This document shows, one piece after another, positions 22,301-31,755 of a stretch of DNA of 64,000 nt. The position numbers were made by a program, and so were the translations under genes. The first letter of the stretch is position 1. Each line of letters opens with the position of its first letter. Where the stretch lies: contig NW_020170441.1 in the NCBI RefSeq assembly GCF_000524195.1, positions 404,056 through 468,055 of the forward strand, given 5' to 3'. The notes below the pieces were generated by a model, which was given only the letters and a program-made list of their open reading frames with translations, did not search any database and was not told the origin of the DNA. The stretch comes from Echinococcus granulosus. Taxonomy: Eukaryota > Platyhelminthes > Cestoda > Cyclophyllidea > Taeniidae.

Positions 22301-25300
22301 GATTTGTGACTGGTAGGTAAGAAACCTTAATTTGTTTTTTCCCCCTAGAATTGTTATCTTTATGAGAATTTTTAGAAGCCTATCAAAGCATGGGTTCGTG
22401 GTTTGACGGATCTGGAGTAAATGCAACGCTGCTACTGACTATATTTGGGATAAACCTCTACCACACTATGTGGATGCGTACCTTTTTTGGCTGTCCGTTT
22501 TCTAATTTAGTAAAATAACTTGTGTTAATTTATAATACCTTTCACCATTTTAACATATGATAAATGCTTGCGGATTTGGGCGACGAGTCCAACTTTTTTT
22601 ACAGAAACTGTCCGAAATCTCCGCATTTCGCCCAATCCGTCAACAAACAAGGAGGGGCAAATTACTGATCGACATCCACCCATAGCAGCAGCTGAGGGAT
22701 TAGCTGAGAGGGGCCAGTCGCATCGACGCAGACCCGAAAGGCGACGGTTAATGCCCCAGCAGTTACAGTCCACTGTCTTAGGACCCTTCAATCGGACAGT
22801 AGAAGCCCTTCCTCTCTCAAGCAGTTCTCATGGATCAGGTCCTTTCTTTCTTTCACTTACTCCAAAGGAGACACACTAATGTCACATTTCGAGATGAGCA
22901 TTCGCCATACGAGCTCGGCACCCATTATTGTCTTAGAAAACTCAGTTTATTGGTATTATTCTTTTTTGGCTGAATACATTGGCATGCATTAGTGGTTTGA
23001 ATCTGCATCACTCTTATTGCCAAGCAAACCTCGCAGTCAATTATATCTCTACTTTACTTCCCTTAAATCCGAAACTACCCAATAGTTGAATTAAAAATCA
23101 AAAGATTTACAAAAATAAAATAAAAAGGCGTTTTTGATCTTCAGTTCTTTTACGCTACGCCTTACGCTTATCTGACATCCAGTGTCTGTCTCAGAACTTC
23201 CGCAGTTTTTCGTTATTTCATCAAAGAAATGCGTGCTTGAGTGGCGCGATTTTACTCACCAACTAAACAGTTTCAGGATTTAATAGCGCTGTTTCTTCAA
23301 CTGGATGGTTAGTGAATAATTTTTTATGCTTACTCTACGTCAACAAGCAGAAGACAATAAAGCCTCAGAGGACGTTTGAAGTCCGTATGGATTGACAATA
23401 ATATGGACGTGTGTAACCATCACAATCCAGTTGAGGACTTCTCGTCTGTGTTAATGCCTCACTTGGTGGTGGGTAGTTATAGTCAAATCACATGGAAATG
23501 CTGTTTCGTGCATTTCATGTGGACGTGCAGAGGACTACGCGGCCGCCCACGCGGTGCCTGAGTCCATTTTACAGCGGTGGCCGAGAGCTCGGCTGGTCAC
23601 CCTGTACAAAGAGGAGGTCCCAATGGCAAGCAATGGCGTTGGGGGGAGGTCAGGTGGCAGTCTCGGCTTCAGCATCGTCAGCGGCGACGCCACCGATGGC
23701 ATCTTTGTCTCTCACATCCACCCTAAGGGTCCAGCCGCTTCCTCTACAGCCATCTCCGTCGGCGACCGTCTGCTCATGGTGAGTGTTTCCTTTTTACTCA
23801 CAAAAAAGTGTTTCTTCTTTATCTATTTAGATTTCAAAGCTACCTTCTGCCCATCCTGATTTGTTGTTAGCTTGGAACTGCAGTCAGTGGTTGGTAATCA
23901 AAATCAAATAATGATTTGTGAATGGCAGGAACAGGTTTTAATAGGAGCTTACGCATTTGGACCTTTGTACACTTACACTGATTATAAACATTTTACTATC
24001 GAAACGATGCCAAGTAGTTGTAATGGCACTTGCTTCCGCTGAGGCAAGACGAAATTCGAGCTTTGTTTTAAAATCATGCTCAGTATGCATTCTGTATTTT
24101 TCCCTGTCCACTTTACTTCAAAGTTCTAATACTCTTGCATTTCTTCTCATATTACACCAATGTTCAATGTTTGCGTGGGTATGTACGTAAGTGTGCATGC
24201 ATGTTTTTTGTAATCTAAATCGACTATAAATTAGGTGGAATCACAAGCTTCTTACATTTACATTTTTCAGCATTGTAATCTAACAACATGATTTGATTTG
24301 ATCATTCAAAACATGGCACTTTAATTCTTGGTGATTTTAGGGGACAGCATCTGTGTAATAGACTGACGATTTGTAAATTTGTCAGGAACTTTTCTACCAT
24401 ACACCTTAGAGGAGGTTCTCACCCGCCAGGCATTGCAAGGCGATCTTGCGTGTAGTTAGTTACTACAACCTCCGCCTCTTTTTTCTGTACCCAAATGCAA
24501 CACATGATTAAGCGCGTGGCTTGGGGTTGATGGGTGTTTTGCGTGCACTCCATTGTTGCCCGTGTTTGCTTGTCTTTCCTCCTCGTCACTGCATCATCTG
24601 TTAGGTGGCTTTGGGGTGTGGATGAACTAGCCTCCGTAGTAAATGGAGGGCCCTCTGTATTGCGGGTGTGTTAGCGCCAATTCGGTACTCAGATCTCCCA
24701 CGCCGTACAAGCACCATATCTGTGGTCGTTTAAATAGTCAAGAAATAGAGCCACATATTTTGCTGCTCACGACAATATCAGTCTTTAGTTTTACTTTGAG
24801 TACATATGAATACTTGTATTTATCGTCTTTTGTCCAAAAAAACAAACGAATAGAATAATCTGGTTTCGTTTTCGTGAGATGCTTTAGGGATGGTGACGTG
24901 CTTCTCTGGCTAGCTATTTACATTTGTTAATATTTTAATTGAATTTCCACTGTGAACACAACACTTTGCTTTGCATGCACTTTTTGGAGGTAAAGTTGAT
25001 AGAGGCCCCTTCACAGAGGGGTGCGCTCTTCTTGACAAATGTTAATGCGTTTCTATAAGTGATACCAGGTCATCTCTCTCATAATCACAAAGTGATATCA
25101 GGAATTTTTGAGGAATTTGCTGAACATAATGCGTCTTTACGTTAGGTTAATAGTACCGAGGTCGTCGGTTCAACCTACGAAGAAGCTGCAATTCTTCTAA
25201 AAACGGCTCCTTCCCGAGTAGACCTGGTACTCTCGTATGCCCCCACAGGTACGTTTTCTTCCTACATCCTAGCCCGTCAGTGTTACCTTACATACCCGTA

Positions 25301-28300
25301 CGGCTATCACGGTGCTCTTTTTTATGAAGAGTATAAGAAGCTAGAGGATCAGATTCGCACCCAGACGGAGGTACGATCAGACGACACTGAGGGAGAAGGG
25401 GACGAGTATGATAACGAGGGTGCGCCGTCAAGACTATGCCGTTCCATTGAGGCCGACGGACTCTTTGTGCGAGTCCTCGTCAACTTCGATCCTCACGAGG
25501 TAACGGAGCTGGACCAGGTCATTCCATGCTCCGCTATCTCGGTGCGCTCTGGTGATATCCTCCAACTTATAAATATAACCGATCGGGAGTGGTGGCAGGT
25601 ACGTCACTTCATTCTCTCCTTCCCATTCATGCATTGTTTTTCGCTTGTCCTACACTTGATTTTCTTAAAAATGCTTTCTAACAAAATCACAAATTCTCAC
25701 TGTTGCTAATAAAGGGTGCTAAAGACTATTTAATCACTGCTCTTTATTAGCTGAACCTCATAGCTGGGACACAGTCGTAAAACATACGAAAATAAGTTCT
25801 TGTATCAGAGAACATAACTGTCTTCTCTGTGCTTTTGGTTGGGGCAGGGTTATTCTATCGACGTATTGAGATAGAAAAAGTTATAATAATACTCTGACTT
25901 GAATAGCGTCTTGTTGTCTTAACTGCTTCATCAGTTCCGCTATCTGCTAAAATGGGAATATCTTTGCTTGTAATTTTCCATGTATGTAGTTTCACTGAAT
26001 CAGCAAATATTAGTATAGTTGCAAAAAAGGAACAATTTGCAATGGAAGTACTGGAATTGTTGGCTGTTTAGTGGTATAATAGAAAGCCACAACTTTTGTT
26101 TAAAAAGTCCATTGGCTTTGGTGTCATGGAGATGAGAAGGTTAACTCGATCCTCATGTTACACAATACTGGGGTTAATCTAGCTCTTTCATAACGCTTTT
26201 ATTAATTGCTGTTTGCCAATCCCTCTCAAGACTGTAAATGAATTCATAATGAACATGTAAATGAGATTCAAGTTAACAACTGCTCTGTTATTACTCGGTC
26301 TGCTGTGTTAAATAAGCGAGTGTCACAATAAAAGAGGAACATTATTGCAGAAGTCAAGTGCTGGGATTTTCGAGCTACCATGCTCTTATACAGCCGGGCG
26401 TGAAATCCTGCGTGTGTAAGTAGCCTCTTGGCTAAACTGGTTGGTTGGTGAATGTTAGTCGTGTGGATAGGGTCATGATTAGGCGTCCGTCACGTGCACA
26501 CTCTTCTGTGGATTGATCGTGACTCTTTTAGGCTTTTTGGAATAGATAGTATTATTTAGATTTAAATTCGTCCTGTTATACGTCTTGCAACCTTTTAAGT
26601 TTACCCTTGAAGAACATCACTCCACAGGACAAAATTAGACTAGTAGTTTCTTTCTTAAGGCAAGAATCATTCATCCATCTACTTGCAAGCCTCTCGGTCC
26701 AGCAGGTCTGGTTCCGAGTCGATGTCGACTGGAGCACCAGGAGCGCGTCAAGTGGCGCGTCCTCTTTGGCCGCAGATCCTGTCTACTTCGTGCCTCGAGC
26801 AGCGAAACCAGCTCCCCCCTTGTCAGCGATCCACAGTCGACTGACAAGGCTATTGAGTCGATTCCTCTCTCACAGTCAGATGGGCCCATCATCTCCTCTA
26901 AACAGTCCTCCTTTCCCGAGGCCTCTGCAGCTGAGACACGCAGCCAGCGGCGTTCCACCGACTCCTCACGAGTATCAAAAAAGAGTGCTCCTAGGCGAGC
27001 ACGTATGCTAATTTCGTAGCTTATTTAAACCTATTTTTATCTTTAGTTCTCATCTATTATTGGCAGTCACATCATGCATCAGTGCAAATGGTTATCAAAT
27101 TGGATTTTAAAAAAGCAATATTCCTCTACTGTTCTGTAGAGTCACTAAGCCTACTTTGAAAGGCTCTCAAGGCTAAAACTGAATCTTGGCAGGTGAGGCA
27201 GCTTAGGTGTTAGGTTCGTCTACACACATATTTTTGACCTTTCGGATGTCAAATTCTCTTTGCTCTTGAGGCAGAGATGCGTGAATACAAGGCGTCCTGC
27301 TTGTAGGCTGGGACGCAACCTCGCGCAAGTCTCTAGCACTGCTATTTACCCAGATTTACGACCGCTTTTACCGTTTAAATTCAAGGGTTATTGCATGGCT
27401 TAAAGTATTCCGACACAACCATATTCCCGCCCGAGGTTTATCGCAGCCTCATTCGCACTAACTAAAAATGGCCATTTTTCGAAGTGTTTAAAATTTTGAG
27501 TAAACTTGAGGGTTCTTCTTCCAAGTGTTTTGCTTATTTTGATAAATATATGCACATATTTCTCGTATTTTCTTCCAAGATTCAGAATTCACACGTGAAA
27601 TTCTACCTCCAACCTACATTCCCGTCACATCCATGCAGACTGTTAACACCAGACCGGTCGTTATCCTTGGTGATCTGAAGCACAACATATCCGAGGATCT
27701 GCTCTCGGAGTTTCCTGACGATTTCAGCACTTGCGTTCCACGTGAGTCTCATTGCGTACACTTTGATTCTTAGTAGAGGCCAACTGTGAGTATTGTAGTA
27801 CGTTTCCATTCCTTCAGACACGACTCGTCATCGTCGTCGTGGTGAAGTGGACGGTCGGGACTATCACTTCATCAAATCGCGGTCTAGAATGGAATCAGAG
27901 ATCCAGCTGAATCGCTACATTGAGGCGGGAGAGTACAATGGCAATCTCTACGGCACCCATCTACACTCTGTCTTCAAGGTGGCCTCCGCGGGCTTTCACT
28001 GCCTCCTTGACGTCAGCACAATGGCTTTGCAACGATTGACGGCTGCTGGTCTCCCGCCAATTGCGATTTTCGTTCTCTCCAATTCGCCGGGTCAATCTTT
28101 GGGCGCCGTAAATCGGACTGGCGCCATCCCCAAGCAGGAGAAGACCGTCCACAATCGACTCACGAAGCGACGCGAAAAGAACTTTACTTTCCTAAGGGAA
28201 TATTCTCCCCTTCTGACGGGTCTGTTATTACTCCAATTACACTTATAAAAGTGGCATAAGTAGACATATTGGGTTATAAAATTTAGCGTTATTTTTAAAA

Positions 28301-28673
28301 ACTTCTCTTTAGTTAATATTATTAATTAACCATGCTAAGTTTCCTGTCTTAATAAAACTTTGAAGACTTAGAAAATTGAGCTCTTGAGAAACACTCGCTA
28401 AACCAAAGCTTATCCGCAACCAATTATGAAGGAACGCAATCTTAGTGAAATTCAAAACGTGAATTTATTTTGCCTCTGTGGGTATACTATGCGAGCGCAT
28501 CGTTTTTTCCCGATGTGATACTTAGCTGGTATTTTGTTTGACACAAATTGGCTTGTCTTGTAGCCATTTTAATTGACGATGACTACGACAAGATCACGGA
28601 AAGGATCCACAAAATAGTTCAAGACAACAAAGGACCTAACGTATGGATTGCCTCGAGTGATTTTCTTCCATAA
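7338..28673 (+). CDS. DLG1: Discs-large (DLG/SAP97-type) MAGUK scaffold protein
   Basis: Fifteen exons: 7338-7469, 10635-10816, 12816-13282, 14136-14238, 16786-17318, 18727-19003, 20787-20991, 22605-22838, 23531-23778, 25146-25248, 25330-25598, 26660-27002, 27580-27741, 27818-28219, 28564-28673 (TAA). Every junction is GT-AG and phase-consistent, giving about 1256 codons; the extreme 5' end is missing or starts at ATG 7301. Domain order is L27, PDZ1, PDZ2, PDZ3, SH3, guanylate kinase-like, as in DLG1/SAP97. It is longer than vertebrate DLG1 (about 900 residues) because of long low-complexity linkers in exons 3, 5, 8 and 12. In the family it clusters channels, receptors and adhesion proteins at septate junctions and synapses under the plasma membrane. 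Exon 8 is a phase 1-1 cassette that could be skipped in frame. Confidence 0.95.
8351..8527 (+). repeat. Dispersed repeat family, copy 2
   Basis: Reads gtagagccccgagacttctc, then tgaagacgaaagaagacata, later acccggaggccagtccaccc and a tail with accgacaattaagcaaacaa. It is collinear with copy 3, 635 bp further on in the same orientation. Confidence 0.8.
9163..9342 (+). repeat. Dispersed repeat family, copy 3
   Basis: The best-preserved copy in its second half: tgaagacgaaggaagacata, aatactcaggcagaatag, cctggaggtcagtcc, ggcccttgaccaaaaccgag and ggttaaacaaccaac. The tail is faintly like a pol III B box (compare ggattcaaac in copy 4), so a SINE origin is possible but unproven. Confidence 0.8.
10817..12815 (+). 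other. DLG intron 2
   Basis: AT-rich, 2.0 kb. Plus-strand ORFs at 11559-11825 and 11904-12170 carry no motif and no splice context. Confidence 0.6.
12816..14238 (+). other. DLG1: DLG PDZ1 domain (exons 3-4) with His/Gln-rich leader
   Basis: Exon 3 starts after tgcgatttgttttag (phase 0). It first encodes a low-complexity leader rich in His, Asn, Gln and Ser, then FRVQLTRGPQGFGFSIAGG and RFVYVARITPGGVADLDGRL. Exon 4 adds VNDVILSVNGFGLVGLPHLK and AVTIFEKSGAHLDL. The final strand, KVQRP, comes from exon 5. The carboxylate loop is GFGF. The first residue of helix B is His (LPHLKAV), the class I PDZ signature. Confidence 0.92.
13283..14135 (+). other. DLG intron 3 with a short perfect inverted repeat
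   Basis: 853 nt. Carries ccccact-ca-agtgggg at 13424-13439, a 7-bp perfect stem with a 2-nt loop. Nothing else was recognised. Confidence 0.6.
14239..16785 (+). other. DLG intron 4 with repeat copy 4
   Basis: 2.5 kb. Contains dispersed repeat copy 4 at 15560-15740. No other supported feature. Confidence 0.6.
15560..15740 (+). repeat. Dispersed repeat family, copy 4
   Basis: Reads agtgcctcgagtcttttctg, then cagaatatgtattgtcgacg (shared exactly with copy 5), then catggcccgaggaccaggcc, and a tail gggattcaaacagac. Same orientation as copies 1-3. Confidence 0.75.
16786..17318 (+). other. DLG1: DLG exon 5: end of PDZ1 and long acidic/Ser-rich linker
   Basis: Starts after cttctgaaatag with KVQRPQS, completing PDZ1. 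About 165 low-complexity residues follow, rich in Ser, Thr and Pro. They end in an acidic run (EGDVENEDEDDTVWFFDPEQ). The exon ends at GC|GTAAGT, phase 2. Its higher GC content stands out from the flanking introns. The linker has no counterpart I recognise in vertebrate DLG and is probably disordered. Confidence 0.85.
17319..18726 (+). other. DLG intron 5
   Basis: 1.4 kb, AT-rich. Nothing recognised. Confidence 0.6.
18727..20991 (+). other. DLG1: DLG PDZ2 domain (exons 6-7)
   Basis: Exon 6 (18727-19003) ends in VPLVRGTSNGFGFSIAGGIG and FLEGDSGIFITK. Exon 7 (20787-20991) gives ITSGGVADTSGRIAVGDRLI, RVNSVSLVDVTHAEAVEAL and NTAGDFVFLLLVKVP. His is kept at the start of helix B (THAEAV). Two donors are possible in exon 7: gtacct at 20943 and gtacac at 20992. 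Only the second gives the phase 1 end that the next acceptor needs. Confidence 0.92.
19004..20786 (+). other. DLG intron 6
   Basis: 1.8 kb. At 19555-19565 it holds tggctcaggag, which fits the pol III A-box consensus TRGYNNARNNG. The matching B box is poor, so at most this is a decayed tRNA-derived element. Confidence 0.5.
20992..22604 (+). other. DLG intron 7
   Basis: 1.6 kb, AT-rich, ending in a strong pyrimidine tract (ccaactttttttacag). Nothing else was recognised. Confidence 0.6.
22605..22838 (+). other. DLG1: DLG exon 8: PDZ2-PDZ3 linker, possible cassette
   Basis: 234 nt, phase 1 to phase 1, encoding a basic and Ser-rich linker (TVRNLRISPNPSTNKEGQ, RRRPERRRLMPQQLQS). Exon 7 ends and exon 9 begins in phase 1, so omission would remove 78 residues without a frameshift. 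Confidence 0.78.
22839..23530 (+). other. DLG intron 8
   Basis: 692 nt. Nothing recognised. Confidence 0.6.
23531..25248 (+). other. DLG1: DLG PDZ3 domain (exons 9-10)
   Basis: Exon 9 (23531-23778) reads RARLVTLYKEEVPM, then SGGSLGFSIVSGDATDGIFV, SHIHPKGPAASST and ISVGDRLLM. Exon 10 (25146-25248) adds VNSTEVVGSTYEEAAILLKT and APSRVDLVLSYAPT. The carboxylate loop is SLGF. Helix B begins TYEEAA where DLG/PSD-95 proteins have SHEQAA, so the class I His is replaced by Tyr. Confidence 0.92.
23779..25145 (+). other. DLG intron 9
   Basis: 1.4 kb. Short plus-strand ORFs (23957-24190, 24643-24858) have no motif. Confidence 0.6.
25249..25329 (+). other. DLG1: DLG intron 10: 81 nt, in frame and without stop
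   Basis: Donor CACAG|gtacgt, acceptor tttatgaag|AGTATAAG. Removal gives YAPT-EYKKLEDQIR, matching the RPEEYSRFEAKI part of the family. The 81 nt are open in the same frame, so retention would insert 27 residues between PDZ3 and SH3. Confidence 0.75.
25330..27002 (+). other. DLG1: DLG SH3 domain and hook region (exons 11-12)
   Basis: Exon 11 (25330-25598) has an acidic lead-in, then FVRVLVNFDPHEVTELDQVI, SVRSGDILQLINITDREWWQ. Exon 12 (26660-27002) continues ARIIHPSTCKPLGPAGLVPS and RCRLEHQERVKWR, matching the ARQV..VGVIPSKRRVEKKE stretch of family SH3 domains. About 80 Ser-rich residues follow before the GK domain, corresponding to the hook/linker. The exon 12 acceptor ttctttcttaag was chosen because it gives WWQ-AR. 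Confidence 0.9.
25599..26659 (+). other. DLG intron 11
   Basis: 1.06 kb inside the SH3 domain. Nothing recognised. Confidence 0.6.
27003..27579 (+). other. DLG intron 12
   Basis: 577 nt. Nothing recognised. Confidence 0.6.
27580..28673 (+). other. DLG1: DLG guanylate kinase-like domain (exons 13-15) and stop
   Basis: Exon 13 reads NTRPVVILGDLKHNISEDLL and SEFPDDFSTCVPH. Exon 14 reads TTRHRRRGEVDGRDYHFIKS, RYIEAGEYNGNLYGTHL, HCLLDVSTMALQRL and PPIAIFVLSN. Exon 15 gives AILIDDDYDKITERIHKIVQ and WIASSDFLP followed by TAA at 28671-28673. As in other MAGUKs there is no intact kinase P-loop (ILGDLKHNI), so it is expected to bind peptides rather than phosphorylate GMP. Intron 13 (27742-27817) is only 76 nt. 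Confidence 0.93.
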
Positions 28674-29310
28674 TCCAATGTTTGCCTTGTAAAAACCTGA
28701 CACCATCCGGTTCTGCGTTCTAGATTGTTTCGATTATGGTATTCGATTATTGTTTCTTGTACACATGCCATTATTTTTGTCGCTCAGCAAGCTCACTTAT
28801 TGAAATGGGCAGCAGAGCCACAGCCCTCTCAGCCATTCTTGAAGGTGCACTAAGTCGTACTAGAATAGGAAAGTACTTATTGTTAGCGCACAGGAGGGAC
28901 GGGAGGCCATAGCCACGGACAGAACAATATGATGGTAATATGAATCGGGGAACTGCGGAGACTGGGGAATCTGTATAACCGCACGCACAATTAGAACGAC
29001 CGCTCCATCATATAAATCGCGGGTTTGAGCGTAAGTTCAAGGGCTGATTAGGGGCTTGGCAAATTTTGGACTGTAGTGGCGGCTACTTCAACCTAGGTTC
29101 GATCCCATCTAAGGCTGTGTATAGGTGGTAAAATCGTCGTTGTACTGACAGTCAGTAACTTCCTTGTCGGTTGTTGCTTAATGTTCTTGAATTGGATAAG
29201 AGTCAGTTAAAAGAATTGCCCTCGTTTAAATAAGCTGGAGCGGTCTAATGTTTGAAGTAGTGAAGGGTATATGGTACTAATTTTATGTGGGTTCGTTCAA
29301 CTACCTAAAT
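28674..29310. other. Short intergenic stretch after DLG
   Basis: No AATAAA is seen within 600 bp of the DLG stop. It holds a perfect pol III B-box match, ggttcgatccc, at 29094-29104, without a good A box at the right spacing; probably a decayed tRNA-derived element. Confidence 0.4.
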
Positions 29311-31046
29311 ATGGGTGTCATGGCCAGGTGTTTACGAGTGTAAGCTTAGATCCTATCGGATTCCTTACCAGGATAATTGCAGGCAGAGATTGCAATACTG
29401 ACGTTCTCACCCGTTGACGTGTATGAACAAGTTGGGATGTACGGCGTGCGCGGACTTGATAGCGAAATCGATAACAGAGAATGCGGAAAATATGATGGCT
29501 TCCAGCCTCACGTATTCGTAGTGTTTGATCGACCTTGGTCATGCAGTGAGTATTGGGGCACTTAAGGTGCGTCAGAGCATAAAAGCAGCCAATCAGGAGG
29601 GAATGAGCGAAAGTGCGGTGTTTAAAAATATCCCAGAGTTAGCCACAAAGGTGAAACCTTCTAAGAAATCGAAACAGGAGTGTTCGCTGGATTTACAGAT
29701 ATCGACCGCAGTAAGTACTTTCACTTCCTTCTCTTTAATCTTGACCAAAGCCAAATTATACAAGCTTAAGGCAAGCATTTAATACCACGCGTGTGAGTTA
29801 CTAAATTCCACTATCACTTAATTTTGCACGAGCACGTGCTCTTAAACTACCTGTGGTGCATTATGCAAATGCGCAAGTAAACAAACTTGAAATGTTGTCA
29901 TGGTTATGAAACAAGTGTTACTGACTACCAACAGTAGCATCATTTAGCTGTCTAACTTACAAAGTATTTTAGTGCTTTTCGAAGAATGCAAATCTCTTAA
30001 TTTTACAAGGTGTGATATGTGTAATTATGGGGCATATTTACTGAAAATTTTGTGGTAGCAACTTGTAAGAAAAAGTACAGGGTGGAATTTTAGTAAACCC
30101 ATCAACTCTAGGTATTTCAACTGTAATTTTCGAGAATCTGGGGTCTCCATTTTTGAGGCGCTGTTAGGATTTCTTGAGGACTTTATTGGGAGTTTTACCA
30201 CAAATAAAACTTTGCTATAAATGTATGGGAGGGATCGTGGGCTTTTAACAAAAGCGAAATGAACAGGATTTCACGAAAACGATGTGATTGTCGAAAGCGT
30301 TGAGACCGAGGGGCCCATAAATTAAGTATGCAACCTAAATGTGCTTCATTCGGTTATAATTCAGGTCACAGGCTGTAGCCTGTGAAGAAATTGGCCTCAC
30401 AATTTGGATTGAATCATTGGGCAAACAGTTTCCTCGAACCTCTTTCCGTTCTAAGCGCCCCTCGAAGATACTTGTAGGAAATGCTCCGTTCATCCAGAAT
30501 GGAAAGAATTTTCTGGAATGTTTTGGTAAGATGCTAGATTCATAGTAGAAGCGTATATTGTTGGGCCTTTGTTCGGATTAATTACTTCCCAGTTCCAAGC
30601 ACAATGTTTTGAGATGTACACACAACTGCCATTAGTCGCACGGCGGTAAATATGCTAGCCTAAGGTTCGGGCTGTCAACTTCACATTTGTGAACATCTAG
30701 TATTTAACTAAATGGCTACAACTTGTATAACATCCTTTCTGTGGTGGGAGGAGCTCCTCATGACTCTTCGAAATTGTAGGAGATTGTGTAAATTTACCAG
30801 GTTATAGTTTTGTAACTCCTGATTTTTCGACACTATTGAAAGTTTAATATGTCTGCTGAGAATTTGAACGCGTTGATTTTCTGCTTTTTACATATTTTTA
30901 AACCATGGTGATACCGACGTAACTTTTCAGGGAATGGTCGAAACCCATCGATGGGCGCTTTGATTCTGCTGCTTGCAATGGGTACAGAGAGCATTACCAA
31001 AGCATATAAATGGAAAATATGGTGGCTGCAAATAATGTACCACTAA
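29311..31046 (+). CDS. Proposed novel gene, about 192 aa, function unknown
   Basis: I propose exons 29311-29337, 29383-29520, 29567-29710, 30372-30525 and 30931-31046 (TAA), all GT-AG and phase-consistent. The first two introns are 45 and 46 nt, like the 5' micro-introns of XPR1. The product begins MGVMARCLR-AEIAILTFSP and continues QPHVFV-VRQSIKAANQEG, with a Lys-rich stretch KVKPSKKSKQEC. It then runs EEIGLTIWIESLGKQFPRTS and NGRNPSMGALILLLAMG. I recognise no family. The pairing of exons 2 and 3 is the strongest part, since the frame breaks unless the 46 nt are removed. Exons 4 and 5 are weaker, because exon 4 is open in a second frame too and its acceptor could lie 7 nt upstream. Confidence 0.4.
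29711..30371. other. Long intron of the proposed 29-31 kb gene
   Basis: Contains an AATAAA at 30203-30208 that could equally serve as a polyadenylation signal for an upstream transcript. A 9-bp stem hairpin sits across its 3' border at 30366-30385. No other feature. Confidence 0.35.
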
Positions 31047-31755
31047 ACCATCCTGCATGTTCTTCTGTCATTGATCACGCAGTGCCGCCTTCTACACTTG
31101 CAACCAGGAAGTGACAGAATTGGTCTGGGTGCATTTCCCGACCAACCTGCCCTACCGCCAATACTTAAAATAGTAGTTTTGCAAGGTTATTGAAACGGGA
31201 TTTAATAAATCTCACAACCATCTTGTCGTAATTTTATTACTACTACGGTGTTAAGTAGTCTGATTATGACTTTTTTTGCTTTGTCGAGCCAGATCCCTCT
31301 ACGCGAGTCGAGTGCTCTCCTCTGAGCAATGGTGTTGAATTGCGGCGATGTACTTTCAGATGCTCAACGACTTCATAGTATGGAATTTGGGTGGAGCTTG
31401 GTAGTTTTCGATAAATTTTGCTTCGAATTTCGTCATTAGTTTTCTTGTCTCAAGGGCTGTAGATGAAGCCAAGTCATATAACTGATATATTATCCTAATT
31501 ACGATCCGCGGATTCTGTATGTATATTAGCTGTTGGGGCAGACTTGAACTTTAAAAAGGCATTTGATCTGCCTACCTGTGCATGTGACCTGCCTTCTCAT
31601 GCACGTGCTAAATTTCACAATGTTTAATTTCCATGCCTTTCTTATTTCAATATGCCAAATTTCAGAATTCAAAATATTTTTAAAGAGCACGCAATCAACT
31701 TAAAGGTAAACAGTCGTTGCTGTTATGCTACAATTAACCGGCATCGTATACTCGT
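31047..31755. other. 3' flank of arginase
   Basis: On the minus strand an ATTAAA (plus 31623-31628) and an AATAAA (plus 31233-31238) lie about 130 and 520 bp beyond the arginase stop; either could be its poly(A) signal. Nothing else was recognised. Confidence 0.35.

Noticed and set aside
26671..26958. Minus-strand and alternate plus-strand ORFs over DLG exon 12
   Set aside because: Only the plus frame starting at 26660 continues WWQ-AR and fits the phases on both sides.
29058..29104. Possible tRNA gene around the perfect B box ggttcgatccc
   Set aside because: No acceptor stem pairing and no acceptable A box at the required spacing.
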